Part shown: piece after piece, positions 35,444-44,942 of the stretch
Numbering within the stretch: the first letter of the stretch is position 1
How the letters are laid out: each line of letters begins with the position of its first letter
Assembly (NCBI RefSeq): GCF_902459655.1
Contig: NZ_CABPSB010000007.1
Location: 124,001 to 188,000, forward strand
DNA length: 64,000 nucleotides
DNA from: Pandoraea anhela
GTDB taxonomy: Bacteria; Pseudomonadota; Gammaproteobacteria; Burkholderiales; Burkholderiaceae
Direction: 5' to 3'
Made by a program: the position numbers and the translations under genes
Notes under the pieces: model-generated
Told to the model about the DNA's origin: nothing
What the model saw: only the letters and a program-made list of their open reading frames with translations
Databases searched by the model: none

Positions 35444-36499
35444 TCAGGCCGCCGTGCTGTCGTCCGCTTCCAGCGGCTTGGTGGCCGCAGCCGCCTTGCC
35501 CGACGACGTCGACGCTGCCGGCGCAGGCGCCGATTCCGTCGAGGCATCCGACTTGCCGCTCGAGACCGGCTTCGCCACCGGCTTGGCCGAGCTGACGATC
35601 ACCGGTGCTTGCGGCTCGTTCGGCGACACCTTACGTCCCATGGACACGCCACGCAGACGATCGCGCTCGGCGAGAACCTTCGCGCCATAGCCGCCGTCGC
35701 CGGCGCTGGTCGATCCGACATACAGACGCAAACCACCGGCGAGCGAACCGCCGCGTGCAATGCATTCCTTCAGGATCAGCGCACCGACCTTGATGTTGGC
35801 CAGCGGATGCAGCGCCGCCTCCGGACCGCCGAAGTATTCCAGCTTGTCCTGATGCACCTTCGACATGACCTGCATGAGGCCCTGCGCACCGACGGTGCTC
35901 TCCGCATACGGGTTGAAACCCGATTCGATCGCCATTACGGCGAGCAACAGCAGCGGATCGAGGCCGACTTCCTTGCCGGTCGAATATGCCGCGCGCACGA
36001 GGTTGCCCGTCACGTCGCCCGCCACGCGATAGCGGCGTGCGAGATAGTCGGCGACCGCGATCTGCTCACGCGTATCGAGTACCTTGGTCGCGCGCGCATC
36101 GGCGGCGACACGCTGGTTCGGAATATAAGCCGCGAGGACAGCGGCCGAGGGCACGTGCTGCGCCGCTTGCGCCATCATCGTCGAATCCGACGGTGTGCCC
36201 TGTGCAAGCGCGCCGCCGGTGGCGCCCTGGCCGGCCGCATTGGCCGAACCGGTGGCTGCCTCAAGCAGCGGACCCACGCGCGACGCCAGATCGGCACGCC
36301 ACGTCGGTCGGGCCCACAACGCCAGCGTGCCGACCACGGCAACCAGACCGACCGCGCTGGACGTATACAGTCCAACACGACCGCCGTGCCATGCAAGGCG
36401 ACGCCAATCGCGGCGAGCCAAGGCTACCGTTGCCGCACCGCGTGCGCGAAGCGCAGCGAACACGGCCAGTAGCCAGGGTGATAAACCAGACTTCTTCAT
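35444..36499 (-). CDS. Lytic transglycosylase (SLT domain) with N-terminal membrane anchor
   Basis: A 351-residue protein. One membrane helix at about residues 46-66 (GLYTSSAVGLVAVVGTLALWA) anchors it to the inner membrane facing the periplasm. The SLT domain (about 160-290) shows VGLDPLLLLAVMAIESGFNPYAESTVGAQGLMQVM with the catalytic Glu in AIES, then NIKVGALILKECIARGGSLAGGLRLYVGST. It cleaves peptidoglycan glycan strands. The C-terminal 60 residues are Ala/Ser/Lys-rich and probably disordered. The start ATG 36499 has GGAG 8 nt upstream. A promoter 345 bp upstream predicts a long, structured leader. Confidence 0.9.
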   Translation of the reverse strand: MKKSGLSPWLLAVFAALRARGAATVALARRDWRRLAWHGGRVGLYTSSAVGLVAVVGTLALWARPTWRADLASRVGPLLEAATGSANAAGQGATGGALAQGTPSDSTMMAQAAQHVPSAAVLAAYIPNQRVAADARATKVLDTREQIAVADYLARRYRVAGDVTGNLVRAAYSTGKEVGLDPLLLLAVMAIESGFNPYAESTVGAQGLMQVMSKVHQDKLEYFGGPEAALHPLANIKVGALILKECIARGGSLAGGLRLYVGSTSAGDGGYGAKVLAERDRLRGVSMGRKVSPNEPQAPVIVSSAKPVAKPVSSGKSDASTESAPAPAASTSSGKAAAATKPLEADDSTAA

Positions 36500-36840
36500 A
36501 CTACGTACTCCGGTTACGCCGTCACCACGGGGTGGCCCCGGGGCGTAAGGAAGTAAGCCGGTATGCCCGCCAGGCATCCCGTGAAGCGCTTACTTACGGC
36601 ATATGGAACGAGGCGGTGCATCGTGTTTGTCATGGACGATGCCGCTACCGCCGCAGCGCGCCGACCTGTTCAGGTCTTCGGCGCTGACGAGCTATCGCTC
36701 GCGCTGCTTCCTAAAACACTGGTTTCCCGACCTCGGCGAGAAAACCAGCCACTGAAAATCCACGTCGATGTTGTAGTTGTCGCTAAGCTTGAGCGGGTCG
36801 GCCTACCCGTCATCGAAGCCGCCTTTCTGGATTCAACGGG
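36500..36840 (-). other. Long structured 5' leader of the transglycosylase gene
   Basis: No credible gene in about 340 nt between the predicted promoter and the ATG. The minus strand contains many perfect hairpins: CTGGTTT/AAACCAG, GAGC-GATA-GCTC, GACCTG-AA-CAGGTC, and AAGTAAGC/GCTTACTT enclosing TGCC/GGCA. This could be a regulatory leader or an sRNA processed from it. I do not recognise a named riboswitch. Confidence 0.45.
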
Positions 36841-36843
36841 CGG

Positions 36844-36871
36844 ATTGTAGCAGTGATATATAAACCGTCAA
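36844..36871 (-). promoter_or_regulatory. Sigma70-type promoter for the transglycosylase gene
   Basis: On the minus strand TTGACG (36871-36866), a 16-nt AT-rich spacer and TACAAT (36849-36844). Transcription would begin near 36837, 338 nt upstream of the ATG. The adjoining 36872-37068 stretch is AT-rich and also serves as ubiD leader on the other strand; nothing else is seen there. Confidence 0.65.
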
Positions 36872-37068
36872 TACTATTATTAGTGAAAATCATTACTAAA
36901 AGTAATTTGTAACGGCTGTTTTGCCGTGACGTTCGAACGCCCTGACCGGTAAAATGCCCTGCCCCGCCCCGCGTTTACAAGGGTGTTCCCCCGACATTCA
37001 TCGATTTCAAACGACCGTTTACCCCGGGCGTATGAATTTCGTAAAATTTTTTGGTAACGGTTTGTTTC

Positions 37069-38619
37069 ATGAAATATCTCGATCTTCGTGACTTCACCGC
37101 GCAACTGGAGCGATCCGGCCAGCTTCGTCGCGTAGACGTGCCGGTCTCGCCGGTGCTGGAGATGACTGCGCTCGCCGATCGCGTGCTCAAAGCGGGGGGC
37201 CCGGCCCTCTGGTTCGAGCGGCCGACCGGTTACGACATGCCGGTGCTCGCCAACTTGTTTGGCACCCCTGAACGTGTGGCGCTCGGCATGGGCGTCGAGC
37301 AAGGGGAGAATGCGCTGAGTTCCCTGCGCGATATCGGACGCCTTCTCTCGACGCTGAAGGAACCCGAACCGCCGCGTGGGCTGAAGGATGCCGGCAAGTT
37401 GCTCGGCATGGCCAAGGCCGTGTGGGACATGGCGCCCAAGGAGGTGAGCAGTCCGGTGTGCCAGGAAATCGTCTGGGAGGGGGACGATGTCGATCTCTCG
37501 CGTCTGCCGATCCAGAGCTGCTGGCCCGGCGACGCCGCCCCCCTGATCACGTGGGGTCTGGTGATCACGAAGGGGCCGCATCGCAAGCGCCAGAACCTTG
37601 GCATTTACCGCCAGCAGGTGATCAGCCGCAACGAGGTCATCATGCGCTGGCTCGCGCATCGCGGCGGGGCGCTGGACTTCCGCGAGTTCGCCCAGGCGAA
37701 TCCGGGCAAGCCGTTCCCCATCGCCGTAGCGCTCGGCGCCGACCCGGCAACGATGCTGGGCGCCGTGACGCCTGTGCCCGACACCTTGTCCGAGTATCAA
37801 TTTGCCGGCCTGTTGCGCGGCAGCCGTACCGAACTGGCGAAGTGCGTCACGCCGGGACTGGAATCGCTGCGCGTTCCCGCGCGCGCCGAGATCGTGCTCG
37901 AAGGGTTCATTTATCCCGCCGAACAGCCGCCCGTCGTGCCCGAAGGTGCACCGCCCGCGCCATCGCGTGGCGCGAGCGCCGCATATCAACATGCCCTCGA
38001 AGGCCCGTACGGCGACCACACCGGCTATTACAACGAGCAGGAGTGGTTCCCGGTGTTCAAGATAGCGCGCATTACGATGCGTCGTAACGCCGTCTATCAC
38101 TCGACATATACGGGCAAACCGCCCGATGAACCGGCCGTGCTCGGCGTCGCGCTGAACGAAGTGTTCGTGCCGCTGCTGCAAAAGCAGTTCCCCGAAATCA
38201 CCGACTTCTATCTGCCGCCCGAAGGCTGTAGTTACCGCATGGCCATCGTCCAGATGAAGAAGGCGTACCCGGGACACGCCAAACGCGTGATGTTCGGCGT
38301 GTGGAGCTTCCTGCGCCAGTTCATGTATACGAAGTTCATCGTCGTGGTGGACGAAGACGTCGATATTCGTGACTGGAAGGAGGTGATCTGGGCGATCACC
38401 ACGCGCGTGGACCCTACACGCGACACGACGCTCGTGGACCAGACGCCGATCGACTATCTCGATTTCGCCTCGCCCACAGCCGGGCTGGGGTCGAAGATGG
38501 GGATCGACGCGACCAACAAGTGGCCGGGCGAAACTTCGCGCGAGTGGGGGCGTCCGATTGAAATGACCGCCGACGTGGACGCTCGCATGGCAGCGCTATA
38601 CAAGGATCTCGGCTTGTAA
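37069..38619 (+). CDS. ubiD: 3-octaprenyl-4-hydroxybenzoate carboxy-lyase UbiD
   Basis: A 516-residue decarboxylase (E. coli UbiD 497) using prenylated FMN to decarboxylate the ubiquinone precursor. Recognised by [129 protein letters not shown] with the catalytic Glu/Arg region, and [46 protein letters not shown]. Start ATG 37069 is the conserved N-terminus. The partner flavin prenyltransferase ubiX is not in the window. Confidence 0.97.
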   Translation: MKYLDLRDFTAQLERSGQLRRVDVPVSPVLEMTALADRVLKAGGPALWFERPTGYDMPVLANLFGTPERVALGMGVEQGENALSSLRDIGRLLSTLKEPEPPRGLKDAGKLLGMAKAVWDMAPKEVSSPVCQEIVWEGDDVDLSRLPIQSCWPGDAAPLITWGLVITKGPHRKRQNLGIYRQQVISRNEVIMRWLAHRGGALDFREFAQANPGKPFPIAVALGADPATMLGAVTPVPDTLSEYQFAGLLRGSRTELAKCVTPGLESLRVPARAEIVLEGFIYPAEQPPVVPEGAPPAPSRGASAAYQHALEGPYGDHTGYYNEQEWFPVFKIARITMRRNAVYHSTYTGKPPDEPAVLGVALNEVFVPLLQKQFPEITDFYLPPEGCSYRMAIVQMKKAYPGHAKRVMFGVWSFLRQFMYTKFIVVVDEDVDIRDWKEVIWAITTRVDPTRDTTLVDQTPIDYLDFASPTAGLGSKMGIDATNKWPGETSREWGRPIEMTADVDARMAALYKDLGL

Positions 38620-38648
38620 AACCGGCATCACGATCCGCTGCCATGCCG

Positions 38649-38680
38649 AACGCCGGCGGCCGTCAGGCTGCCGGCGTTTT
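38649..38680 (+). terminator. Probable terminator of ubiD
   Basis: Arms AACGCCGGC/GCCGGCGTT with a 12-nt loop, followed by only four T residues in total, 30 bp after the ubiD stop. Confidence 0.65.
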
Positions 38681-38850
38681 CATGGGTGCTACCGGCGCGG
38701 GAGATCCCGGTCCCTCGCGCCGTAGACGCCAGCCGGCTCCCGACGGACAGGTCAAACGATGTCGTTTCTTCCGCTTTCGTTGCTATTTCCGTCCCCTGCG
38801 CGACGCATTCCCCCCGGAGCGCGCCTCGCGGCCATCGAAAGGAGCCGATC

Positions 38851-40368
38851 GTGTCATCATCCCGCCCGTCCCATACCTCCCGGCAATCCCACTCGTCCGC
38901 CAGGCCGCATCCCGCGCTGGCCCGCCTGAACGACCCCGAACTGCTCAGATCCGACGCCTACATCGACGGTGACTGGACGCACGCCGACTCCCGCGCCACC
39001 TTCGTCGTCAGCGACCCGGCCACCGACGCCGAGATCGCGCATGTCGCCGACCTCGGTGCGAAGGAAACCGAGCGTGCCCTGGTCGCCGCCGAGGCCGCGC
39101 TGCCGGCATGGCGCAGCACGACCGGCAAGGAGCGCGCGCGCATTTTGCGCCGCTGGTTCGATCTCATCATGCAGGCGCAGGACGATCTCGGCGCCATCAT
39201 GACCGCCGAGCAAGGCAAGCCGCTCGCAGAAGCCAAAGCCGAAGTGGCCTACGGGGCGTCGTTCATCGAGTGGTTCGCCGAAGCGGCCAAACGCATCGAC
39301 GGCGACGTGCTCGCCTCGCCCGAGGGCGGCAAACGCCTGCTGGTGCTCAAACAGCCCATCGGCGTATGCGCATCGATCACGCCCTGGAACTTCCCCATTG
39401 CGATGATCACCCGCAAGATCGCCCCGGCCATTGCGGCCGGGTGCACGATCGTGGTCAAGCCCGCTCGCCTCACCCCGCTCTCGGCGCTGGCGCTCGCGGA
39501 ACTCGCCGACCGCGCGGGGCTGCCGAAGGGTGTCTTCAACGTGGTGACGTCGAAAAATTCGTCCGAAGTGGGTGACGTCTTCACCGCCAGCCCGCGGGTG
39601 CGCCATCTCTCCTTCACCGGTTCGACCGCCGTGGGCGCGAAGCTCATGGCGCAGTGCGCATCGACCCTCAAGAAAGTCGCACTCGAACTGGGTGGCCTGG
39701 CGCCGTTCCTTGTCTTCGACGATGCCGACGTGGATGCCGCCGTCGAAGGCTGCATCGCCTCCAAGTTCCGCAATGCCGGCCAGACGTGCGTGTGTGCGAA
39801 CCGCATTTACGCACAGGATGGGATTTACGACGCCTTCGTCGAAAAGCTCACTGCCGCCGTGAGCGAGCTGCGCGTGGGCAACGGCTTCGATCAAGGGGTC
39901 GTGATCGGCCCGCTGATCGAAGACGCCGCCGTCGCCAAGGTGGAGCGCCATGTGGCGGACGCCATCGCCAAAGGCGGGCGCGTCACCGTCGGCGGCAAGG
40001 TGCTGCATGGCCGCTTCTTCGAGCCGACCATGGTCGCAGACGCCAGCGCCGACATGCTCGTCGCGCAGGAAGAGACGTTCGGGCCCGTCGCGCCTGTCTT
40101 CCGGTTCAAGGACGAAGCGGACGGCATCCGGCTGGCCAACGCCTCCGATTTCGGGCTGGCGTCTTACTTTTTCGCCCGCGACGTCGGACGCGTCTGGCGC
40201 GTGGCCGAGGGCATCGAAGCCGGTATGGTCGGCATCAACACCGGCCTGATCTCGAACGAAGTCGCCCCGTTCGGCGGCGTCAAGCAGTCGGGGCTGGGGC
40301 GTGAAGGGTCGAAATACGGCATCGACGAGTACCTCGAACTGAAGTATCTGTGCCTCGCCGGCATCTGA
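38851..40368 (+). CDS. gabD: NADP-dependent succinate-semialdehyde dehydrogenase
   Basis: A 505-residue aldehyde dehydrogenase oxidising succinate semialdehyde to succinate. It matches GabD throughout: EGGKRLLVLKQPIGVCASITPWNFPIAMITRKIAPA (oxyanion Asn180), catalytic Glu279 in LELGG, catalytic Cys313 in RNAGQTCVCANR, and the C-terminal NTGLISNEVAPFGGVKQSGLGREGSKYGIDEYLE. The GTG at 38851 has AAGGAG 6 nt upstream, giving a Ser/Arg/His-rich N-terminus about 20 residues longer than usual. Oddities: LELGGLAPF has Leu283 where GabD nearly always has Asn, and VVKPARLTP has Arg206 where Ser or Glu is usual. No GABA transaminase is adjacent; an amino-acid permease follows. Confidence 0.93.
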   Translation: MSSSRPSHTSRQSHSSARPHPALARLNDPELLRSDAYIDGDWTHADSRATFVVSDPATDAEIAHVADLGAKETERALVAAEAALPAWRSTTGKERARILRRWFDLIMQAQDDLGAIMTAEQGKPLAEAKAEVAYGASFIEWFAEAAKRIDGDVLASPEGGKRLLVLKQPIGVCASITPWNFPIAMITRKIAPAIAAGCTIVVKPARLTPLSALALAELADRAGLPKGVFNVVTSKNSSEVGDVFTASPRVRHLSFTGSTAVGAKLMAQCASTLKKVALELGGLAPFLVFDDADVDAAVEGCIASKFRNAGQTCVCANRIYAQDGIYDAFVEKLTAAVSELRVGNGFDQGVVIGPLIEDAAVAKVERHVADAIAKGGRVTVGGKVLHGRFFEPTMVADASADMLVAQEETFGPVAPVFRFKDEADGIRLANASDFGLASYFFARDVGRVWRVAEGIEAGMVGINTGLISNEVAPFGGVKQSGLGREGSKYGIDEYLELKYLCLAGI

Positions 40369-40775
40369 GTTTTATCTGACCCTTTAACAATTTGTAATAG
40401 TGGGATTCTCACGGCGCGAGCCGCGCCGTGACTGGCTTGCGCCCATTTTGACCTAACGTCGGCGAACGGGATGTCATTGAGAAAGTGTTACAAAGTCCCA
40501 CACACCCCCGTCGGCTCGGGTAGAATCGCGCTTTTTTTCGCGAACGGCGACCCCGACCCCAATTCCGGGTGCCACATGCCCCCTGCGGTGCAATGTCGGA
40601 AGCCGGTAGTTTTTCGCGAAGCCGATCAACAGAAGTCGCGTCCGTCAGCGCTACCCCCGCGCCGTCATGCTCCTTGTGATGGCGAATGGCCTGCCGGCGT
40701 GTCCGCCCTCGCGCAACGTGCCACCCCATCTCACGGGAGCGCCGCTTGCACCCCCCGGGCGTGGAGAAGACAGCA
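40369..40775. other. 407-bp gap between gabD and the APC permease
   Basis: No gene seen. It contains the perfect 9-bp hairpin CACGGCGCG-AGC-CGCGCCGTG (40410-40430) without a T tract, 40 bp after gabD, and a TAGAAT -10-like box at 40521 without a clear -35 box. The APC gene ribosome site GGAG is at the right end. Confidence 0.5.
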
Positions 40776-42392
40776 ATGGACAACAACCCATCCCTCATGC
40801 GCAACATCGGGCCGTTCGCTTTGATGTTGACCGGCCTCGGCTCGATCATCGGCTCCGGCTGGCTGTTCGGCGCCTGGAAAGCCGCCAAGATCGCAGGTCC
40901 CGCCGCCCTGCTCGCCTGGCTCATCGGCGCCGTCGTGATTCTGGCCATCGCCCTCACTTACGCCGAACTCGGCGCCATGTTCCCCGAGTCGGGCGGCATG
41001 GTCCGCTATTCGCGTTACTCGCATGGCAGCCTTGTCGGTTTCATCGCCGCCTGGGCCAACTGGATCGCCATCGTCTCGGTGATTCCGATCGAAGCCGAAG
41101 CGTCGATCCAATACATGAGCACATGGCCGTACGACTGGGCGCACGCGCTGTTCGTGGACGGCACGCTCACCACCAGCGGTCTGACGCTGTCCGCCTTGCT
41201 CGTGATCGTGTACTTCATGCTGAATTACTGGGGCGTGAAGCTGTTCGCCCGCGCCAACACGGCGATCACGCTGTTCAAGTTCGCCATTCCGGCCCTGACG
41301 ATTGCCGGACTGATGATCGCCGGCTTCCATGCCGACAACTTCAACATCGCCGAGCACGGCGGTTTCGCGCCGAACGGCATGTCGGCCGTGCTGACCGCCG
41401 TCGCCACTTCGGGCATCGTGTTCGCGTTCAACGGTTTTCAGAGTCCGGTCAACCTTGCGGGTGAAGCGCGCGATCCGGGGCGCAGCATCCCGTTTGCCGT
41501 GGTCGGTTCGATCCTGCTCGCCACCGTCATCTATGTGCTGCTGCAAGTGGCTTACATCGGTGCGCTCTCGCCCGAACAACTGGCCGGCGGCTGGCACATG
41601 GTGAGCTTCAGCTCGCCGTTCGCCGAACTGGCGATCGCGCTCGGCCTGAACTGGCTGGCGATCGTGCTGTACTTCGACGCGTTCCTGAGCCCGAGCGGCA
41701 CCGGCACGACGTATATGGCCACGACGAGCCGCATGATCTACGCGATGGAGCGCAACCGCACGCTGCCGGCGATCTTCGGTCGCGTGCATCCGCTGTACGG
41801 CGTGCCGCGCCAGGCGATGTGGTTCAACCTCGCGATCTCGTTCGTCTTCATGTTCTTCTTCCGCGGCTGGGACTCGCTCGCCGCCGTGATCTCGGTGGCG
41901 ACCGTCATCTCGTATCTGACGGGCCCGATCAGCGTGATGGCGCTGCGCTACTCGGCGCCGGACATGCACCGTCCGCTGCGTCTGCGCGGGCTGTCGCTGA
42001 TCGCGCCGTTCGCGTTCGTGTGCGCGTCGCTCATCCTGTACTGGGCGCGTTGGCCGCTGACCGGCCAGATCATCGTGCTCGTGGTCGTCGCGTTGCCCGT
42101 CTACTTCTACTATCAGGCCAAGGACGAGTGGCAAGGGTTCGGTCGCGACCTCAAGGCGTCGTGGTGGCTTATCGGCTACCTGCCGTGCATGGCGTTGTGC
42201 TCGTACATCGGCAGCAAGGAATTCGGCGGCATCGGGCTGCTGTCTTACGGCTGGGACATGGCGATCGTCGCCCTGCTGTCGCTGGCGTTCTACCACTGGG
42301 GCGTGAGAGCCGGCTGGCGCACGCCGTACCTGTCGGAAGAGCGCGATCAGGACGCGGCCAGCATGGAAGGCATGCCCGCACTCTCGCACTGA
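40776..42392 (+). CDS. APC family amino-acid permease
   Basis: A 538-residue inner-membrane transporter with 12 or more helices. The N-terminal GPFALMLTGLGSIIGSGWLFGAWKAAKIAGPAALLAWLIGAVVILAIALTYAELGAMFPESGGMVRYSRYSHG carries the APC GSGIF-like substrate loop (here GSGWLFG) and the AELGxxxPxSGG helix 2-3 motif. FNGFQSPVNLAGEARDPGRSIPFAVVGSI near residue 225 is the helix 6-7 region. Substrate is not deducible; the upstream gabD hints at GABA or another amino acid. Start ATG 40776 has GGAG 9 nt upstream. A repeat and a terminator follow. Confidence 0.9.
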   Translation: MDNNPSLMRNIGPFALMLTGLGSIIGSGWLFGAWKAAKIAGPAALLAWLIGAVVILAIALTYAELGAMFPESGGMVRYSRYSHGSLVGFIAAWANWIAIVSVIPIEAEASIQYMSTWPYDWAHALFVDGTLTTSGLTLSALLVIVYFMLNYWGVKLFARANTAITLFKFAIPALTIAGLMIAGFHADNFNIAEHGGFAPNGMSAVLTAVATSGIVFAFNGFQSPVNLAGEARDPGRSIPFAVVGSILLATVIYVLLQVAYIGALSPEQLAGGWHMVSFSSPFAELAIALGLNWLAIVLYFDAFLSPSGTGTTYMATTSRMIYAMERNRTLPAIFGRVHPLYGVPRQAMWFNLAISFVFMFFFRGWDSLAAVISVATVISYLTGPISVMALRYSAPDMHRPLRLRGLSLIAPFAFVCASLILYWARWPLTGQIIVLVVVALPVYFYYQAKDEWQGFGRDLKASWWLIGYLPCMALCSYIGSKEFGGIGLLSYGWDMAIVALLSLAFYHWGVRAGWRTPYLSEERDQDAASMEGMPALSH

Positions 42393-42434
42393 ATCCGCTG
42401 ATGCACTGCGCCCGCCGAGCATCGGGCGTCGGGC

Positions 42435-42498
42435 CGACATCACCCGACATCACCCGACATCACCCGACATCACCCGACATCACGCAACATCACGCAAC
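42435..42498. repeat. 10-bp tandem repeat
   Basis: Six to seven consecutive 10-bp units of CGACATCACC; the first four are identical and the last two change to CGACATCACG and CAACATCACG. It is non-coding, between the APC permease stop and its terminator. Spacers are absent, so it is not CRISPR. Confidence 0.9.
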
Positions 42499-42499
42499 G

Positions 42500-42526
42500 A
42501 AAAGCCCGCCAACCGGCGGGCTTTTT
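42500..42526. terminator. Bidirectional terminator after the APC permease
   Basis: An 8-bp stem AGCCCGCC/GGCGGGCT with AACC loop, flanked by A4 and T5, between convergent genes. Confidence 0.9.
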
Positions 42527-42555
42527 CATGGCCGACGACAACCGCGTGAGTTGCT

Positions 42556-44523
42556 TTACCGATGCGCGCGCCGGCGCTCGATGAACAAGCTGTTGCCCAG
42601 CGCGCGCTTGGCCATCTTCTTGGCGTCGGCAGCGGCAGCCGAGACTTCGACATGAGAGGGGAAGCTCTCCGGCGTCACCGCAACCACACCGATGGACAGA
42701 CTTGTGATCGGATGGAAGATGACCATCCCGCGACGATCCTCCGCCTCGAACCCTCCCGCCGCGATCTGATCCGGATGGAAGTATTCCGTCACCGCTTCGC
42801 CGAAACGCGTGAGGGCCTCGCGGCAACGCGCTTCCCAATCGGGGCTGCGGAACAGAATCAGAAAATCGTCACCACCGATATGCCCGAGAAAATCGCGCTC
42901 GGGATTGCGCACCGCCATCAGCACGCGGGCGACGAGTTGAATCAGATCGTCGCCACGCCGATAGCCGAACACGTCGTTGAACGGCTTGAAGTTATCCAGA
43001 TCGACATAACACGCGTGGAACGACTGCCGCTCGCCGATCATGCGGTCCATATAGTCGTCGATCGGCACGTTGCCCGGCAGCAGCGTGAGCGGATTGGCAT
43101 AGCGCGCCGCATCGAGCTGCATATCGGTGATGTGGCGCATCAGGGCGTGCCCTTGCGCGACACCGAAATAGCGCCCCTGATCCGTCACGATAAACCCTGC
43201 CGCAATCTGACGGCTGGCCCCTTCCGCGATCATCCGGCTCAGATCCTCGACGCGCGCGGCTTTGTCGAACGTCAGCGGACGCGGCTCCATCACGGCCGAG
43301 CAGGGTTTGCGTCCGTAAAGTTCGCGGGTAAACGGTCGCGCGAACCGGCCGATCAGCGAGGCGCGCCCGATCAGCCCCACGGCGCGCTCGCGCTCCACCA
43401 CCGGCAGCACTTCCAGTGCGGGATCGCTCTCGAAACGGGCGACGACATCCTCGCTGCGCGTGTCCGGCGAGACCGGCGCGACATAAGACGCAATGCGCTC
43501 GAGCGTCACATTGCCAGCGCCCAACTGGCTCGGTTGCTGATGCACGTAAGCGCGGCGCTCGTTCACGACCTCCTGCACATTCGCCGTGATCGCCCGTTGC
43601 GGCTGCGCTTCGGGGCGCGCGATGAAGTATCCCTGCCCGAGGAAAATGCCCAGATCGCGCACGACCTGGAGTTCTTCGGCGTGTTCGATGCCTTCGGCGA
43701 TCACGCGCGTGCCGCTCGTCTCGGCGATCTGACGCATCGAACGCACGAACTGAAGTTTCAGGGTGTCGGTATCGATGCCGTCGACGAAGTGCCGGTCGAT
43801 CTTCACGTAATCGGGCCGCAATTCCGACCACAGCCGCAAACTCGCGTAGCCCTCGCCCATGTCGTCGAGCGCCACTTCGAAGCCCAGCGCGCGATACGCC
43901 GTCAACGACGCCCGCGTGCTCGCCAGATCCAGTGTCGGCGCGTGTTCCGTGAGTTCGAGCACCACGCGCTCGGGCGGGAGCCGAAACGACTGGAGCATGG
44001 CGAACGTCTCGTCCAGCCCGAGCGATTCGCTCACGCCGCCACCGGGCAACGCCCGCGTGACGGGACCGATGTTCAGAAAAAGACGCTCGGGCAGATCCTG
44101 CTCGACGAACCCTCGCAGCACGGTACGTCGACACGCGAGTTCGAGCGGTCCGAGCAGTCCATGGCGGCGCGCGGCGGCGAACAGCGCCATCGGCGAGTGG
44201 ATCGACGTGCCGGCCGGCCCACGCACGAGCCCTTCGTAACCGGCAATTTCGGAGGTCCGGAAATCGAGTATCGGCTGAAAGACGCAGGTCAGGCCGATGC
44301 CTTCGCAAAGCTCGGCCAGCAGCGACGCCTCGTCGGGCTCGACGTAAGGCGTTGCAGACGAGACGGCAGACGCCGGCGGGGCAGAGGAAGCGATCGGGGA
44401 GGCGGGGGAAGTCGGAGCAGTCGGGACAGTGGAAGGCGAATGCGCATCGCGCGCCGTCACAGCAGCGCCAAAGCGGTCTTGCGGACGTATCCCAGCAGTG
44501 ACGACAGGCGGGGGAGGGTTCAA
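42556..44523 (-). CDS. EAL-CBS-GGDEF cyclic-di-GMP turnover protein
   Basis: About 655 residues in the order low-complexity Ala/Pro/Ser N-terminus (1-60), EAL domain (about 65-310), CBS pair (about 330-470), GGDEF domain (about 485-640). EAL catalytic features are all present: EGLVRG, FLNIGP, LELTEH, LDDMGEG, VKIDRHFV, AEGIE, GQGYFIARP, so phosphodiesterase activity is plausible. The cyclase motif is GGDDF, compatible with activity, but the RxxD inhibitory site before it is missing. No membrane helix, so cytoplasmic. The start is uncertain: TTG 44523 has GGAG 6 nt upstream; a TTG at 44565 would add 14 residues. No early in-frame ATG exists. Confidence 0.88.
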   Translation of the reverse strand: MNPPPPVVTAGIRPQDRFGAAVTARDAHSPSTVPTAPTSPASPIASSAPPASAVSSATPYVEPDEASLLAELCEGIGLTCVFQPILDFRTSEIAGYEGLVRGPAGTSIHSPMALFAAARRHGLLGPLELACRRTVLRGFVEQDLPERLFLNIGPVTRALPGGGVSESLGLDETFAMLQSFRLPPERVVLELTEHAPTLDLASTRASLTAYRALGFEVALDDMGEGYASLRLWSELRPDYVKIDRHFVDGIDTDTLKLQFVRSMRQIAETSGTRVIAEGIEHAEELQVVRDLGIFLGQGYFIARPEAQPQRAITANVQEVVNERRAYVHQQPSQLGAGNVTLERIASYVAPVSPDTRSEDVVARFESDPALEVLPVVERERAVGLIGRASLIGRFARPFTRELYGRKPCSAVMEPRPLTFDKAARVEDLSRMIAEGASRQIAAGFIVTDQGRYFGVAQGHALMRHITDMQLDAARYANPLTLLPGNVPIDDYMDRMIGERQSFHACYVDLDNFKPFNDVFGYRRGDDLIQLVARVLMAVRNPERDFLGHIGGDDFLILFRSPDWEARCREALTRFGEAVTEYFHPDQIAAGGFEAEDRRGMVIFHPITSLSIGVVAVTPESFPSHVEVSAAAADAKKMAKRALGNSLFIERRRAHR

Positions 44524-44942
44524 CTGAGACTCCGTTGGTCGATGCGGTGCGCCGGCATCATGCAAACCGCTTTACATTGTGCGGGCATCTGTCGGGCACA
44601 CGCGTACGCACCGCAGGCATCGTGCCCCGATGAAGTCTCACCCGTTCCCCGTGCTTCGCGTGCGGTCGCTGCTCTTCGGCCCATATCCGCGTCTTGTGGC
44701 GGCGCCCGCAGGCACCTTATTTGACTTGCCGCTCAGGCTATCGCCGTTATTTGACAAAACCGTGACAGCACCGGCATCGCCACAACTGTCGGGACGACGC
44801 CTGTGCCGGCATCTTGTCACACGCGAATCCGGCGCCCGTACGCGAAAAAAACGGCAACGCCGCAAAGCGTTGCCGTTCTTGGCGCCGCTCGCCGCCGCGC
44901 GGCGAGTCGTCTCGAAACATCGTTGAACCGACGTGTTCGCGA
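44524..44942. other. Gap between the EAL-GGDEF gene and metQ
   Basis: No gene seen in about 420 bp. It holds the metQ terminator (44844-44880) and, left of it, the presumed upstream region of the EAL-GGDEF gene, in which I found no convincing promoter pair. Confidence 0.5.
44844..44880 (-). terminator. Intrinsic terminator of metNIQ
   Basis: Arms AACGGCAACG/CGTTGCCGTT with an 8-nt loop, followed on the minus strand by seven T residues, 65 bp after the metQ stop. Confidence 0.9.

Noticed and set aside
36563-36850. A 95-codon plus-strand frame upstream of ubiD
   Set aside because: It lies in the structured leader of the minus-strand transglycosylase gene, has no ribosome site and no recognisable sequence.
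40731-42443. A 570-codon open frame antisense to the APC permease
   Set aside because: Extremely His/Arg/Gln-rich shadow of a membrane-protein gene on the plus strand.
42435-42498. Possible CRISPR array
   Set aside because: Units are 10 bp and contiguous with no spacers, and no cas genes are present.
42562-44724. A 720-codon open frame antisense to the EAL-GGDEF gene
   Set aside because: The opposite strand encodes clear EAL and GGDEF motifs. Long antisense frames are expected at this GC content; the protein is Arg/His-rich with no motifs.
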